From NCBI RefSeq assembly GCF_016591975.1, contig NZ_AP024169.1, positions 3,015,001-3,079,000 on the forward strand: a stretch of 64,000 nucleotides of DNA. The letters run 5' to 3'. Shown here one piece after another: positions 8,962-17,813 of this stretch. Under the pieces are notes generated by a model that was not told the origin of the DNA, ran no database searches, and worked only from the letters and a program-made list of their open reading frames with translations. The stretch is from Anaeromicropila herbilytica. GTDB lineage: Bacteria > Bacillota > Clostridia > Lachnospirales > Lachnospiraceae. A program made the translations under genes and the position numbers. Every line of letters starts with the position of its first letter. The stretch's first letter is position 1.

Positions 8962-10110
8962 TTAATCATTAATAATTCTTACAGCTTTTAGAGGTGTCCT
9001 ATAATACATAGCTGAAATCTTAATTCCTGTTCTAGGATTGCTTGCATGAATTACTTGACCTCCACCTATATACATCGCTACATGGTTAATTCCAGAACCA
9101 CTACCGTAGAAGACTAAATCTCCCGGTCTTACATTAGATGCATTAATTGTAATACCATTCGTAGATTGTGCTCTTGAAGTTCTGCTAATCGAATAACCAA
9201 AGTGACTATAGATTGACATTACAAATCCTGAACAATCTGTTCCATGTGTTAAACTAGTTCCACCCCATACGTAAGGATTACCTAAGAATTGCTTTGCATA
9301 AGAAATCATACTTGAGCGCACTGTTGTTACTCCATTCGAAGTATCAGTTTCACCTTCTACATCTTCTTGAACTGATACAGCTTTATCAAGCTCGTATGAA
9401 ATTGATACATAATCTTTTGCAACATAACCAGTATCTTGATCAATGGTTACTTTTACCCAATCATCATATACTTGCTTCACTTCTAATTCTTCACCTTCAG
9501 GAACTAAAGTTAACGTTGTAGAATTCTTATTTTTTTCTTCTCTAACTCTTAATGTTGCTGTGTCTTTAACAGTGGCAACCTGTGAACCCACATTCTCTGC
9601 TAATTCACTTGCTTTTTCTCCTGTTGCCAAAAAAGAACTCATAACATAACCTGTTACTTTACCAGACTTAATCTTTGCCCAGCCGTCCTTATTGACTTTG
9701 TATATTTTACAGCCAGCATTCTTAGGAAGTTTACCAATTATTTTTTCATTTTCACCTGGTTTATTACGAATATTCAGATGATTATCAACTACTGCAATAC
9801 CGATGTTCTCATACTTTGACTTTATCTCTTTTGCTTTCTTTTGTTCATCTTGGTTCGCTTCTTGATTATCTTCTGTCAAAGCTGATGTAAAAGATAAAGG
9901 CTTTGTTATTGCTTCTGTAGAATCGATTCTACTTGCATCTGATGTGAAATCATAGTATTGATCAAGAGAAAGTGTAATACCTGCTACTGAATATTCTCCT
10001 GATATTTTATCATCTGAAATCGTTGCTGCATTAACATTTGCTACATTGGTTGCAAATATTAATGATCCAACTAAACACAACGTTGAAAATTTAAGTGTTT
10101 CCTTAATCAT
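8962..10110 (-). CDS. Secreted NlpC/P60 peptidoglycan hydrolase with SH3 domains
   Basis: This is a cell-wall hydrolase of the C40 family, which cleaves peptide stems of peptidoglycan. A signal peptide spans residues 1-28 (MIKETLKF, hydrophobic core, then VNA-A). Two bacterial SH3 repeats follow at about 105-160 (LNIRNKPGENEKIIG) and 175-235 (LRVREEKNKNSTT), and probably bind the wall. The catalytic NlpC/P60 domain occupies about 265-382 with nucleophile Cys293 (GTDCSGF), His343 (INHVAMYIG) and His355 (VIHAS) as the third catalytic residue. The length and domain order match many Clostridial cell-separation or remodelling hydrolases. It is a single-gene unit with its own terminator; the start is preceded by AGGAGGA. 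The upstream 10111-10399 region (289 bases) is very AT-rich, with one TATACT-like -10 near 10154 but no convincing -35. Confidence 0.94.
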   Translation of the reverse strand: MIKETLKFSTLCLVGSLIFATNVANVNAATISDDKISGEYSVAGITLSLDQYYDFTSDASRIDSTEAITKPLSFTSALTEDNQEANQDEQKKAKEIKSKYENIGIAVVDNHLNIRNKPGENEKIIGKLPKNAGCKIYKVNKDGWAKIKSGKVTGYVMSSFLATGEKASELAENVGSQVATVKDTATLRVREEKNKNSTTLTLVPEGEELEVKQVYDDWVKVTIDQDTGYVAKDYVSISYELDKAVSVQEDVEGETDTSNGVTTVRSSMISYAKQFLGNPYVWGGTSLTHGTDCSGFVMSIYSHFGYSISRTSRAQSTNGITINASNVRPGDLVFYGSGSGINHVAMYIGGGQVIHASNPRTGIKISAMYYRTPLKAVRIIND

Positions 10111-10399
10111 GCTAAAATCCTCCTAATAATGAAATTCTACTGCTGTCAGAATTATTAGTATAAACTGAATTTCACCATTTGCATTTTTCTACAAAATAAA
10201 TGTTACGAAATTGTTAAATATATTACATAGTTATTCTAACAATTTTTATTAATTTTGTCAACTATGTGGCAGAATTTTTTCATAATTATTATGCAATTTT
10301 TCAAAATCGTAAAATCTTTGTAATGTTTATATGACTCAAAAGGTATAATTTCATTTTTTTAAGCTAAAATAAGACTTTTGAAACTCTAACCAAACATTC

Positions 10400-10615
10400 T
10401 TATTCAAATAAATTATTTAACAAATCATTTATCTCTTCTTTTCGTATCTTAGTCTCTTCGTCACATATCGAAAATATACCATTCTTTTCAATAACTACAT
10501 CACTTTCTTCTATATTCTTTGGTAATTGGCTTTTTCTCATTTGAACAAAAATATGATTTTCCACACTCTCTAATACTACATATTTATCTTGAATCTGATC
10601 AATAATGTACTTCAT
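10400..10615 (-). CDS. DUF3006-like small protein
   Basis: A 71-residue acidic protein beginning MKYIIDQIQDKYVVLE. The pattern of a short beta-rich start (YIIDQIQDKYVVLES), then a PKNIEESDVV segment and a charged helical end, matches DUF3006 proteins of Firmicutes, which are often encoded beside ComEC-like metallo-beta-lactamase proteins, as here. A longer frame opens with TTG at 10639, but no good ribosome site supports either start; the ATG at 10615 gives the usual family length. Function is unknown. The spacer to the upstream metallo-beta-lactamase gene (10640-10792) shows no other gene. Confidence 0.7.
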   Translation of the reverse strand: MKYIIDQIQDKYVVLESVENHIFVQMRKSQLPKNIEESDVVIEKNGIFSICDEETKIRKEEINDLLNNLFE

Positions 10616-10792
10616 AATTATACCCATATCACAACACAACTATTTACAGCTGTATTATTCCCACAGTTAAAAGTGATACTTAAATCTACTAGCTTAAGAT
10701 TCACTACATGGCATTACCTTTCTATTTTATTTCTCTTTCTAATTAAATGCTATCTTACAAGCTTTATCTATTAAGTATATAAAATTCAATAA

Positions 10793-11845
10793 TTACTTAT
10801 ACAATTTGACAATACTTCCATTTTTCAATTGATAACTGATATTCTTCCCGTCTGAAAACACCTTAATTGTTCCATTATCCCTTGTTGTCAGAATGATACT
10901 ATTAATTTTCTTCAAACGTTTCACAACGGCCTTGTTAGGCAACTTATAAATATTATCTTTTCCAACTGTAACAATGGATAATTCAGGTCGAATCGCATTA
11001 AGAAAATCACTTCCACTTGAGGTGTCACTCCCATGATGCGCCACCTTATATACATCCACTTTTAAATATCTAAGGTTATTTTCTTCGTTTTCAAGGATAT
11101 CCTTTTCCGTTTCTTTTGTCGCATCTCCAGCAAACAGAAATGATGTTTTCCCATAAACTAATTTTACTACAGCACTAGAAGAATTCATATTCGTATATTT
11201 CCTGTCCGGTGCCAATATTTTTACATCTGCATTCTCACCAAGATCTATCGTAACTCCTCTTCTTGCTTGTATTACCTTTATACCTTTTTCTTTCACTGTT
11301 AATAAAAAATTCTTATATAATTCTGTAGTATGTACATAATTTGTCATATATACTTTATCAACCCGATAGCGTTCGAGAATACTCTGGGCAGACCCCATAT
11401 GATCCGCATGGGGATGAGTGATAAGAAACACATCAATCTTCTTAATATTTAAACTATCTAAATAATTAAGAAGATTCTCTCTATATTCTGGCCCACCCGT
11501 ATCAATTAAAAAGTTTTTACCATTAACTTGAATTAATTCTGCGTCTCCTTGTCCTACATCTATAAAATGTACTGTTAAGTTACTCGAAATGTTCTCATCT
11601 GGTGGTAAAAAATTCGTAACTATATCATTTACAATTGTTCCAAAATTTTTATTTATATTATAAATATAAGTATTTAATGTTTTTAAAAAATCAGTATTTC
11701 CTTTGGTACTGTCATAAAATACAGGTGACAGAAAAATTGCTAATATAATTAATATACGAATAATATAAGAAGTAATTTTATTTTTTTTTTGCCTTATATT
11801 TCTCAGGTAACTTTTTTTCTTTTTACTCTTAAATATTTTCATCAA
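10793..11845 (-). CDS. ComEC/Rec2-like metallo-beta-lactamase-fold protein
   Basis: Basic residues are followed by one membrane helix (YIIRILIILAIFLSPVFY, about 28-45), then an extracytoplasmic metallo-beta-lactamase domain. Metal ligands are visible in THPHADHMGS (the H-x-H-x-D-H motif), LIDTGG, FAGDATKETE and VAHHGSDTSSGS. The domain resembles the C-terminal hydrolase part of the DNA-uptake protein ComEC, but the channel-forming competence helices are absent, so this is the stand-alone group. Such proteins may act as membrane-bound nucleases or phosphodiesterases; the substrate is not known. A DUF3006 gene follows downstream. The ATG at 11842 is an alternative start. Upstream, 11846-12125 is AT-rich and holds nothing I can identify. 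Confidence 0.88.
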   Translation of the reverse strand: MMKIFKSKKKKSYLRNIRQKKNKITSYIIRILIILAIFLSPVFYDSTKGNTDFLKTLNTYIYNINKNFGTIVNDIVTNFLPPDENISSNLTVHFIDVGQGDAELIQVNGKNFLIDTGGPEYRENLLNYLDSLNIKKIDVFLITHPHADHMGSAQSILERYRVDKVYMTNYVHTTELYKNFLLTVKEKGIKVIQARRGVTIDLGENADVKILAPDRKYTNMNSSSAVVKLVYGKTSFLFAGDATKETEKDILENEENNLRYLKVDVYKVAHHGSDTSSGSDFLNAIRPELSIVTVGKDNIYKLPNKAVVKRLKKINSIILTTRDNGTIKVFSDGKNISYQLKNGSIVKLYK

Positions 11846-12126
11846 AACTGCTCCATTTAATTATTATGTTTCATATTATTCTAGCTTAAATTTAAATATA
11901 ACAGTTTGTTTATAAAACTGGTTTTATTTATATATTGGTTAGGGTATCAAAAGCCTCACCATATTCATCAAACGGTGAACTTAATTTTATTTATCCAAAG
12001 AAATCGCGTACTGATCATTATATCATAATAATCATGGTAATGTTAATAAAAATTAGAGTGTAGGTTATATGAGCTTTCTAGCTAATGATATGTCATAATA
12101 TAAATAGGCTAGTCCCAAAAGAGAGA

Positions 12127-12157
12127 TTTAAAAGAGAGACATCATATGATATCTCCC
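12127..12157 (-). terminator. Terminator of spoIVA
   Basis: On the minus strand a stem of about 10 bp, GAGATATCAT/ATGATGTCTC with one wobble pair, is followed by CTCTTTTAAAT. It starts about 45 bases past the spoIVA stop. Confidence 0.75.
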
Positions 12158-12201
12158 TTTCAATAAAATTAATTTATTCTAAACCGTTACTTTAATCACC
12201 T

Positions 12202-13680
12202 TTAGATAATAATACAAACGAGTCCACCATTACTATCATTTACTATTTTTTGTAATGTTTCTTGAAGTTTAACTTGGTCTTCATCTGTCATTTTTGATAC
12301 CTTTGAATTAATACCTTCATCGACCAATTGGCGAATGGATTTACCAAATATATTGGTTTCCCAGATGCCATCTTTATTCGTTTTCGTATTGTCTTTAATA
12401 TAGGTAATAAGATCCGAAGCTTGCTCTTCTGTTCCAACAATAGGTGCAATCTCCGTCTCAACATTTGCTTTGATCATATGAATCGAAGGTGCAATTGCTT
12501 TAATCTTAACTCCATATTTACTTCCATGTTTAATAATCTCAGGTTCTTCAATAATGATTTCATCCTTATCTGGCGAAACAACACCATATCCTTTAAAACG
12601 GACTTCCTCGCAAGCGTTACCAACCTTATCATACTGCAATTTTTTCGCTGCTAATTCACGAATCGTTGAAATTAGCTGATATTCTCCAGAGATTGGTACA
12701 CCAATTAAATCGCTAAGAATCTCATAATAATATGTATCATCGAATTCGGTAAGAACTTTAACTGTTCCATCTTTTAGATCTATTTTATCAATTTTGAACT
12801 TCTTTACAAACTTACTATCCGTAACAAAATTATTCGATTTCACATCACGAATTAAATTGATATTCTTCAAAAGTGTTTTTACAGCAGAAACTAAATCAGT
12901 CTTTAACCAATGTTCTTTTGATAACATTTCTACCCACTTCGGGATAAAGAAATCAATCTTTGTTACTGGGAAAACAGATAGAATATTCTCCATAATTTTT
13001 GTGATATCATCTTTTTTCAATTGTTCACAATTTACAGGCATAACTGATACATTATATTTTTCAGATATATTACTTGCTAATTCTAAAGTTTCCTTGGAAT
13101 ATGGCTTATTCGTATTAAGAAGAACAATAAATGGTTTACCTAGTTTTTTTAACTCACTTATTGTCTTTTCTTCTGCTACAAGATAACTTTCACGTGGTAG
13201 ATCTCCAAAACTACCATCCGTGGTAATTACAATGCCTATTGTTGAATGATCATTGATAACCTTTTTCGTTCCAAGTTCAGCTGCCTCCGTAAATGGTATC
13301 TCATAATCAAACCATGGTGTTTTTACAAGTCTTTCTTGGTCATTTTCAATATGGCCAGAAGCTCCTTCCACCATATATCCAACACAATCAATGAGTCTTA
13401 TACTAACTTTTGTATCTTCAGAAAGGCTTATCTCTGCTGCTTCTTTTGGAATAAACTTAGGTTCGGTAGTCATGATTGTTTTACCTGCTGCACTTTGAGG
13501 TAATTCATCAATCGCTCTCTCTTTACTATGAACATCTTCTATATTGGGTATTACTAATAGGTCCATAAACCTTTTTATGAATGTAGATTTACCAGTTCTA
13601 ACTGGACCAACCACACCAATATATATTTCACCGCCTGTCCTAGCCTTTATATCGTTATAAACGTCAAACTGCTCTAACAT
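12202..13680 (-). CDS. spoIVA: Stage IV sporulation protein A (coat basement ATPase)
   Basis: SpoIVA is the ATP-driven scaffold that polymerises on the forespore surface and anchors the spore coat. The N-terminal TRAFAC-type nucleotide domain has Walker A GPVRTGKST (Lys31), the segment TTEPKFIPKEAAEI, the Walker B-like RLIDCVGYMV, and a further segment LNTNKPYS. The middle and C-terminal domains end in the typical short tail (NDSNGGLVCIII) needed for membrane targeting. A longer frame opens at 13701 with TTG, but AAAGGAGAGG lies between it and the ATG at 13680, which gives 492 residues, the same as B. subtilis SpoIVA. Expression in the mother cell from a sigma-E promoter is expected. A CATACATA block near 13774 on the minus strand is a possible -10, but no good -35 was found. 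Confidence 0.98.
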   Translation of the reverse strand: MLEQFDVYNDIKARTGGEIYIGVVGPVRTGKSTFIKRFMDLLVIPNIEDVHSKERAIDELPQSAAGKTIMTTEPKFIPKEAAEISLSEDTKVSIRLIDCVGYMVEGASGHIENDQERLVKTPWFDYEIPFTEAAELGTKKVINDHSTIGIVITTDGSFGDLPRESYLVAEEKTISELKKLGKPFIVLLNTNKPYSKETLELASNISEKYNVSVMPVNCEQLKKDDITKIMENILSVFPVTKIDFFIPKWVEMLSKEHWLKTDLVSAVKTLLKNINLIRDVKSNNFVTDSKFVKKFKIDKIDLKDGTVKVLTEFDDTYYYEILSDLIGVPISGEYQLISTIRELAAKKLQYDKVGNACEEVRFKGYGVVSPDKDEIIIEEPEIIKHGSKYGVKIKAIAPSIHMIKANVETEIAPIVGTEEQASDLITYIKDNTKTNKDGIWETNIFGKSIRQLVDEGINSKVSKMTDEDQVKLQETLQKIVNDSNGGLVCIII

Positions 13681-13836
13681 CTTATCCTCTCCTTTATACA
13701 ATCAGAATTGGCAGTCAATCCAATTGTCATTGATTATATCTATAGATATGCGATGAAATTTTATTTTATGTATGACTATTTTAATAATTTTTATTAATCA
13801 CTCTTGTTTGCGTTTTAATAAGTCAAAAATAGCACA

Positions 13837-13865
13837 TTGACAATAAAACCCACATATATTATAAT
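13837..13865 (+). promoter_or_regulatory. Sigma-A promoter of the NiCo riboswitch/ATPase unit
   Basis: TTGACA (13837-13842), 17-base spacer, TATAAT (13860-13865): a perfect consensus promoter. The transcript would start near 13872, about 45 bases before the riboswitch aptamer. Confidence 0.88.
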
Positions 13866-13916
13866 TGAAACGATCTCTTTGCACTGCATTATTTCCTTAA
13901 TTGGAATTCGATCAAC

Positions 13917-14016
13917 AGTACAAACTGAGCAGGCGATGAACCTAATTTAGGTCATGGGGCCGGGCCACTTTTGTGGCAGCAGAATGTGATAATATACACA
14001 TCTGTGGGACAGTAGT
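13917..14016 (+). promoter_or_regulatory. NiCo (czcD) riboswitch aptamer
   Basis: The segment matches the conserved Ni2+/Co2+ riboswitch: ACTGAGCAGGCGATGA at 13924-13939, a variable hairpin (GAACCTAATTTAGGTC), GGGCCGGGCCAC...GTGGCAGCAG at 13957-13982, and the closing ACACATCTGTGGGACAGT at 13996-14013. The repeated GAGCAGG/GGCAGCAG/GGGACAG blocks form the four-way junction that binds the metal ions cooperatively. It sits between a perfect promoter and a metal-type P-ATPase. The assignment rests on recalled consensus and architecture. Confidence 0.88.
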
Positions 14017-14039
14017 ATGTTCCTCAGGTGTGTTTTTTT
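13996..14039 (+). terminator. Riboswitch expression-platform terminator
   Basis: ACACATCTG (13996-14004) can pair with CAGGTGTGT (14025-14033), which runs into seven T residues (14033-14039). The first arm is also the 3' strand of an aptamer stem (pairing with CAGAATGTG at 13979-13987), so metal binding would break the terminator: an ON switch that allows transcription when Ni2+ or Co2+ is high. Confidence 0.85.
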
Positions 14040-14123
14040 ATACCTCCTGAATGGAACAATACTGAAATGTATGTGCCATAGAGCTATCTTAAGTAAGCCA
14101 TTAGGCAAAAGGAGGTAACTTTT

Positions 14124-16640
14124 ATGACCAAAAGTACACAAAACGGGATGGGTCTAACGACATCCCAAGCAAAAAAGCTTCAAGAGCAATTTGGTAAAAA
14201 CGAATTGACTCCAATGAAGAAAGAATCTTTCTTTTTCAAGGTTCTGCATATTATTAGCGAACCTATGTTTCTACTCTTACTTGCTGCAGCTGTCATCTAC
14301 TTTATTCTTGGCGAACCAAGAGACGGTGCTATCATGCTAATCTTTGTTGTAGGTATCATTAGCATCGACGTCATCCAAGAATGGAAGACGGATAAGACAC
14401 TAAACGCTCTAAAAGATCTATCTGCGCCACATATTAAAGTTATTCGCGATGGCAATGAAACTGTTATAGCAAGTTCTGACTTAGTTCCCGGTGATTTCAT
14501 GTTAATTTATGAGGGTGTTAAAATACCTGCTGACGGTTCAGTCTTAAAATGTAATGATTTATGTGTAGACGAATCCTCATTAACTGGTGAAGCAGAAGGT
14601 GTATGGAAGATATCCAATGAGAATTCTGAATCTACAGATGATTATTGGAAAAAGGATTACTGCTATGCTGGTACACTTGTTACTCAAGGTACTGCTACTA
14701 TTTTAGTAGATAAGATTGGTTCTTCTACTGAATACGGTAAAATAGGTTTAAATGTAGTATCCGCACCCGACTCCCCAACTCCCCTTCAAAAACAAACTAG
14801 TAGCCTTGTGAAAACATGCGCTATCATTGCGGCTGCATTATTTATCCTAGTTGCAATTATTACTTGGTTCAATATTCCAGATCATAAATTTGGACCTAGA
14901 CTAATTGAAAGTATTCTATCCGGAATCACCCTTGCTATGGCTATGATACCAGAAGAATTCCCGGTTGTACTTACTGTATTCCTTTCAATGGGTGCATGGA
15001 GACTTGCTAAGAAACATTCCCTCGTGCGTAAATTACCATCTGTTGAAACATTAGGTGCAGTATCTGTGTTATGCGTAGATAAAACAGGAACCATAACAAT
15101 GAATCAGATGACCGTGCAAGAAACTTGGGCATACGATGGTGATCAACATCGCTTATGCGAAGTAATGGGGCTAGGCTGTGAAACAGATGCCTATGATCCG
15201 ATGGAGAAAGCAATGCTTTCTTATTGTAATACATTAGGAATATCAAACGAATCTTTATTTGGTGGAAGATTAATTTCTGAATATGCTTTTACAAATGAAC
15301 TAAAAATGATGGGTCATGTATGGTCAAGAAATGGCGAAATTATCATTGCAGCAAAAGGCTCTCCTGAGCGTATTCTTACGATATGTAATCTTTCCAATGA
15401 AGAAAAACAAAAAATAGATAATAAAATCTTAGATTTATCAAAAGAGGGGCTTCGTGTTATCGCTGTTGCTACCATGAAATTAGAAACAGAATCACAGGTA
15501 CCAGAGGTTATTACAGACTGCAACATGACATTTCTTGGACTTATTGGTCTTGCAGATCCTCCTAGAGAATCCGTTGCCAAAGATATCTCAGTATGCAATA
15601 AAGCAGGAATCCGTGTTGTAATGATCACAGGTGACAATGGTATTACAGCTTCAAGTATTGCTAAAAAGATTGGTATGCCTCATAGTGATCATATCATTAC
15701 TGGTGATATGTTAAATGAAATGTCTGATGATGAATTACGTGAAGCTGTAAAATCAGTAAGTATATTCTCACGGGTTATCCCAGAACATAAAATGAGAATT
15801 GTAAAAGCATTCAAAGAAAATGGTGAAATTGTTGCCATGACAGGTGATGGTGTAAATGATGCACCAGCTCTTAAATTCGCAGATATTGGTATAGCAATGG
15901 GAAAACGTGGTAGTGAAGTATCCCGTGAAGCTGCCGACCTAATATTATTGGATGATAATTTTTCAACTATCGTTGATACAGTTCATGATGGGCGAAGAAT
16001 CTATGATAATATTAGAAAAGCGGTTGGTTATATATTTTCAATTCATATTCCAATTGCCTTCGCATCCTTATTAGCACCAATGCTTGGAATTGCACCTTCC
16101 GAACTACTACTTCTTCCACTACATGTAGTATTATTAGAACTATTAATCGATCCTACTTGTTCTATTGTATTGGAACGACAACCAGCTGATGATGATATCA
16201 TGGACCGTAAACCTAGAAATCCAGAAGAAAAAATGCTTACGAAAAGCCTACTTGCAAAGAGTATCATACAAGGCCTTGTTATGTTTGTCGCTTCCTTTGG
16301 AACTTACCTTTATATGCTTAAGACAACAGATAATGCTTTAATTGCTCGTTCCATGGGTCTTGTAATTATTATGATATCAAACTTACTCCTTGTTCAGGTA
16401 AATAGTTCTTCTTCAGACTTCATGATTCATTCTATAAGAAAATTAATTAAGGATAAAGTTATGTGGTGTGCTAGCATTGGAACGGTACTCATGCTTCTTG
16501 TAATACTATACTCTCCATTACATCATTTTTTAAAACTTGCACCACTTACAGGATCTCAATTTCTTATATCACTTCTCATAGCAAGTATTTCTATCCTTTG
16601 GTATGAACTAGTTAAGCTAATAAATAAAATTAAGAAATAG
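14124..16640 (+). CDS. P2-like cation-transporting P-type ATPase, probably Ni2+/Co2+ efflux
   Basis: This is an ATP-driven membrane cation pump. Visible parts are the actuator motif SSLTGEAEG (near 155), the phosphorylation site Asp319 in VDKTGTIT, the nucleotide domain KGSPER, MITGDN, and the hinge TGDGVNDAPAL (574 on). The architecture is that of P2 (Ca2+/Na+-type) pumps, with a cation_ATPase_N domain at the start and six C-terminal helices, and no heavy-metal HMA domain. The transport site departs from SERCA: helix M4 carries PEEFP (276-280) instead of PEGLP, M5 carries His641 (FSIHIPIAF), and M6 carries Asp676 with Cys679 (DPTCS). Because a NiCo riboswitch controls the gene, export of nickel or cobalt is the best inference. 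The ribosome site AAAGGAGG is well placed. The gene lies on the strand opposite to its gpsA and spoIVA neighbours. Confidence 0.93.
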   Translation: MTKSTQNGMGLTTSQAKKLQEQFGKNELTPMKKESFFFKVLHIISEPMFLLLLAAAVIYFILGEPRDGAIMLIFVVGIISIDVIQEWKTDKTLNALKDLSAPHIKVIRDGNETVIASSDLVPGDFMLIYEGVKIPADGSVLKCNDLCVDESSLTGEAEGVWKISNENSESTDDYWKKDYCYAGTLVTQGTATILVDKIGSSTEYGKIGLNVVSAPDSPTPLQKQTSSLVKTCAIIAAALFILVAIITWFNIPDHKFGPRLIESILSGITLAMAMIPEEFPVVLTVFLSMGAWRLAKKHSLVRKLPSVETLGAVSVLCVDKTGTITMNQMTVQETWAYDGDQHRLCEVMGLGCETDAYDPMEKAMLSYCNTLGISNESLFGGRLISEYAFTNELKMMGHVWSRNGEIIIAAKGSPERILTICNLSNEEKQKIDNKILDLSKEGLRVIAVATMKLETESQVPEVITDCNMTFLGLIGLADPPRESVAKDISVCNKAGIRVVMITGDNGITASSIAKKIGMPHSDHIITGDMLNEMSDDELREAVKSVSIFSRVIPEHKMRIVKAFKENGEIVAMTGDGVNDAPALKFADIGIAMGKRGSEVSREAADLILLDDNFSTIVDTVHDGRRIYDNIRKAVGYIFSIHIPIAFASLLAPMLGIAPSELLLLPLHVVLLELLIDPTCSIVLERQPADDDIMDRKPRNPEEKMLTKSLLAKSIIQGLVMFVASFGTYLYMLKTTDNALIARSMGLVIIMISNLLLVQVNSSSSDFMIHSIRKLIKDKVMWCASIGTVLMLLVILYSPLHHFLKLAPLTGSQFLISLLIASISILWYELVKLINKIKK

Positions 16641-16690
16641 TATTATAAAATAGGTTCAATAATAACTATTAGTCCATAGTACTACACCCT

Positions 16691-16733
16691 AAAAAAGAGG
16701 ATGATGTAATCTTTCACATCATCCTCTTTTTTT
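16691..16733. terminator. Bidirectional terminator between the ATPase and gpsA
   Basis: AAAAAAGAGGATGATGT and ACATCATCCTCTTTTTTT form a 17-bp stem with an 8-base loop, A-rich on one side and T-rich on the other, so it can end both converging transcripts. Confidence 0.93.
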
Positions 16734-16742
16734 AAGTCATAT

Positions 16743-17756
16743 CTATTTTTTCCACTCTAAATCACTATATTCTCTTGTCTTATCTCTTAACAGTAGATCA
16801 TCTACCGCATCCTTAGCACTCTTATTCTCAAACAATACTTGATTAATCTGCTCAACAATTGGCATTTGAATATCGTGTTTTCTCGCAAGCGCTAACGCTG
16901 CTTTTGCGGAGTATACACCTTCTACCACCTGATGAACTTTATCCATTGCTTCCTGCATTGAATATCCTTCTCCAATTAGGAAACCAGCATTACGGTTTCT
17001 ACTATGCTTACTTGTACAAGTAACAATTAAGTCACCTACACCAGATAAGCCAGCGAAAGTTTCTCTTCTTCCACCTAACGCTACACCAAGACGGCTCATT
17101 TCTGCGATACCTCTTGTCATAAGTGCTGCTTTTGTATTATCCCCGAATCCTAATCCATCAGCAATACCCGCAGCTAAAGCGATGACATTTTTAAGTGATC
17201 CACCTAGTTCAATACCTATAATATCTGGGCTTGTATATACTCTAAACTTATCACTCATAAAGATATCTTGGATAAAATGCGCAGTATCTTTAGATTCTGC
17301 TCCAACAACACATGTGGTCGGAATGCCTCTACTTACTTCTTCTGCATGACTAGGTCCTGATAACACTGCAATTTCAGCATTTGGAATTTCATCATTTAAT
17401 ATTTCAGAAAGGGTACTTAAAGTCGCCTCTTCAATTCCTTTTGCGACGTTTACAATAATCTGATTATCTCTTATATAGGGAGCACTAAGTTTAGCTGTGG
17501 AGCGAACAAAAGGTGAAGCCACTGCAAATACAATTAAGTCCTTACCCTTACATGCCTCATTTAAATCGGAAGTTATTACTATACTATTAGGCAATTTAAC
17601 ACCTGGTAATTTATCCGTTTGTTCTCTATGAGTTCTTAATAATTCTACCTCATCTTCAAGTAAAGACCAAAGTGTAACTTCGTGTCCATTATTTGCTAAT
17701 AAAATTGCTAGTGCTGTTCCCCAACTTCCTGCTCCTAATACACTAACTTTAACCAT
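16743..17756 (-). CDS. gpsA: Glycerol-3-phosphate dehydrogenase [NAD(P)+]
   Basis: It reduces dihydroxyacetone phosphate to sn-glycerol-3-phosphate, the backbone of phospholipids. The Rossmann motif GAGSWGTALA (8-17) is at the N terminus, followed by the GpsA segments VNVAKGIE, LSGPSHAEEV, the catalytic-lysine region GGSLKNVIALAAG, and the signature KAALMTRGIAEM and AGLSGVGDLIVTCTS. At 337 residues it has the normal length. It is the last gene of a der-plsY-gpsA unit, so the enzyme making glycerol-3-phosphate is made together with PlsY, which acylates it. Confidence 0.98.
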   Translation of the reverse strand: MVKVSVLGAGSWGTALAILLANNGHEVTLWSLLEDEVELLRTHREQTDKLPGVKLPNSIVITSDLNEACKGKDLIVFAVASPFVRSTAKLSAPYIRDNQIIVNVAKGIEEATLSTLSEILNDEIPNAEIAVLSGPSHAEEVSRGIPTTCVVGAESKDTAHFIQDIFMSDKFRVYTSPDIIGIELGGSLKNVIALAAGIADGLGFGDNTKAALMTRGIAEMSRLGVALGGRRETFAGLSGVGDLIVTCTSKHSRNRNAGFLIGEGYSMQEAMDKVHQVVEGVYSAKAALALARKHDIQMPIVEQINQVLFENKSAKDAVDDLLLRDKTREYSDLEWKK

Positions 17757-17813
17757 ATAAATGCCTCCTAATACAATAAATTCAAGCTGACTTTTTTATA
17801 CTGATATCTATAC

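Noticed and set aside
12794..13186. 130-codon plus-strand frame in spoIVA
   Set aside because: Shadow of the conserved spoIVA frame; no ribosome site.
13917..14039. yybP-ykoY manganese riboswitch
   Set aside because: The conserved core of that family is missing, while the GAGCAGG, GGCAGCAG and GGGACAGT blocks fit NiCo RNA.
13947..14141. 64-codon minus-strand open frame upstream of the P-ATPase
   Set aside because: It lies across the NiCo riboswitch and terminator, has no ribosome site, and its sequence is explained by the RNA fold.
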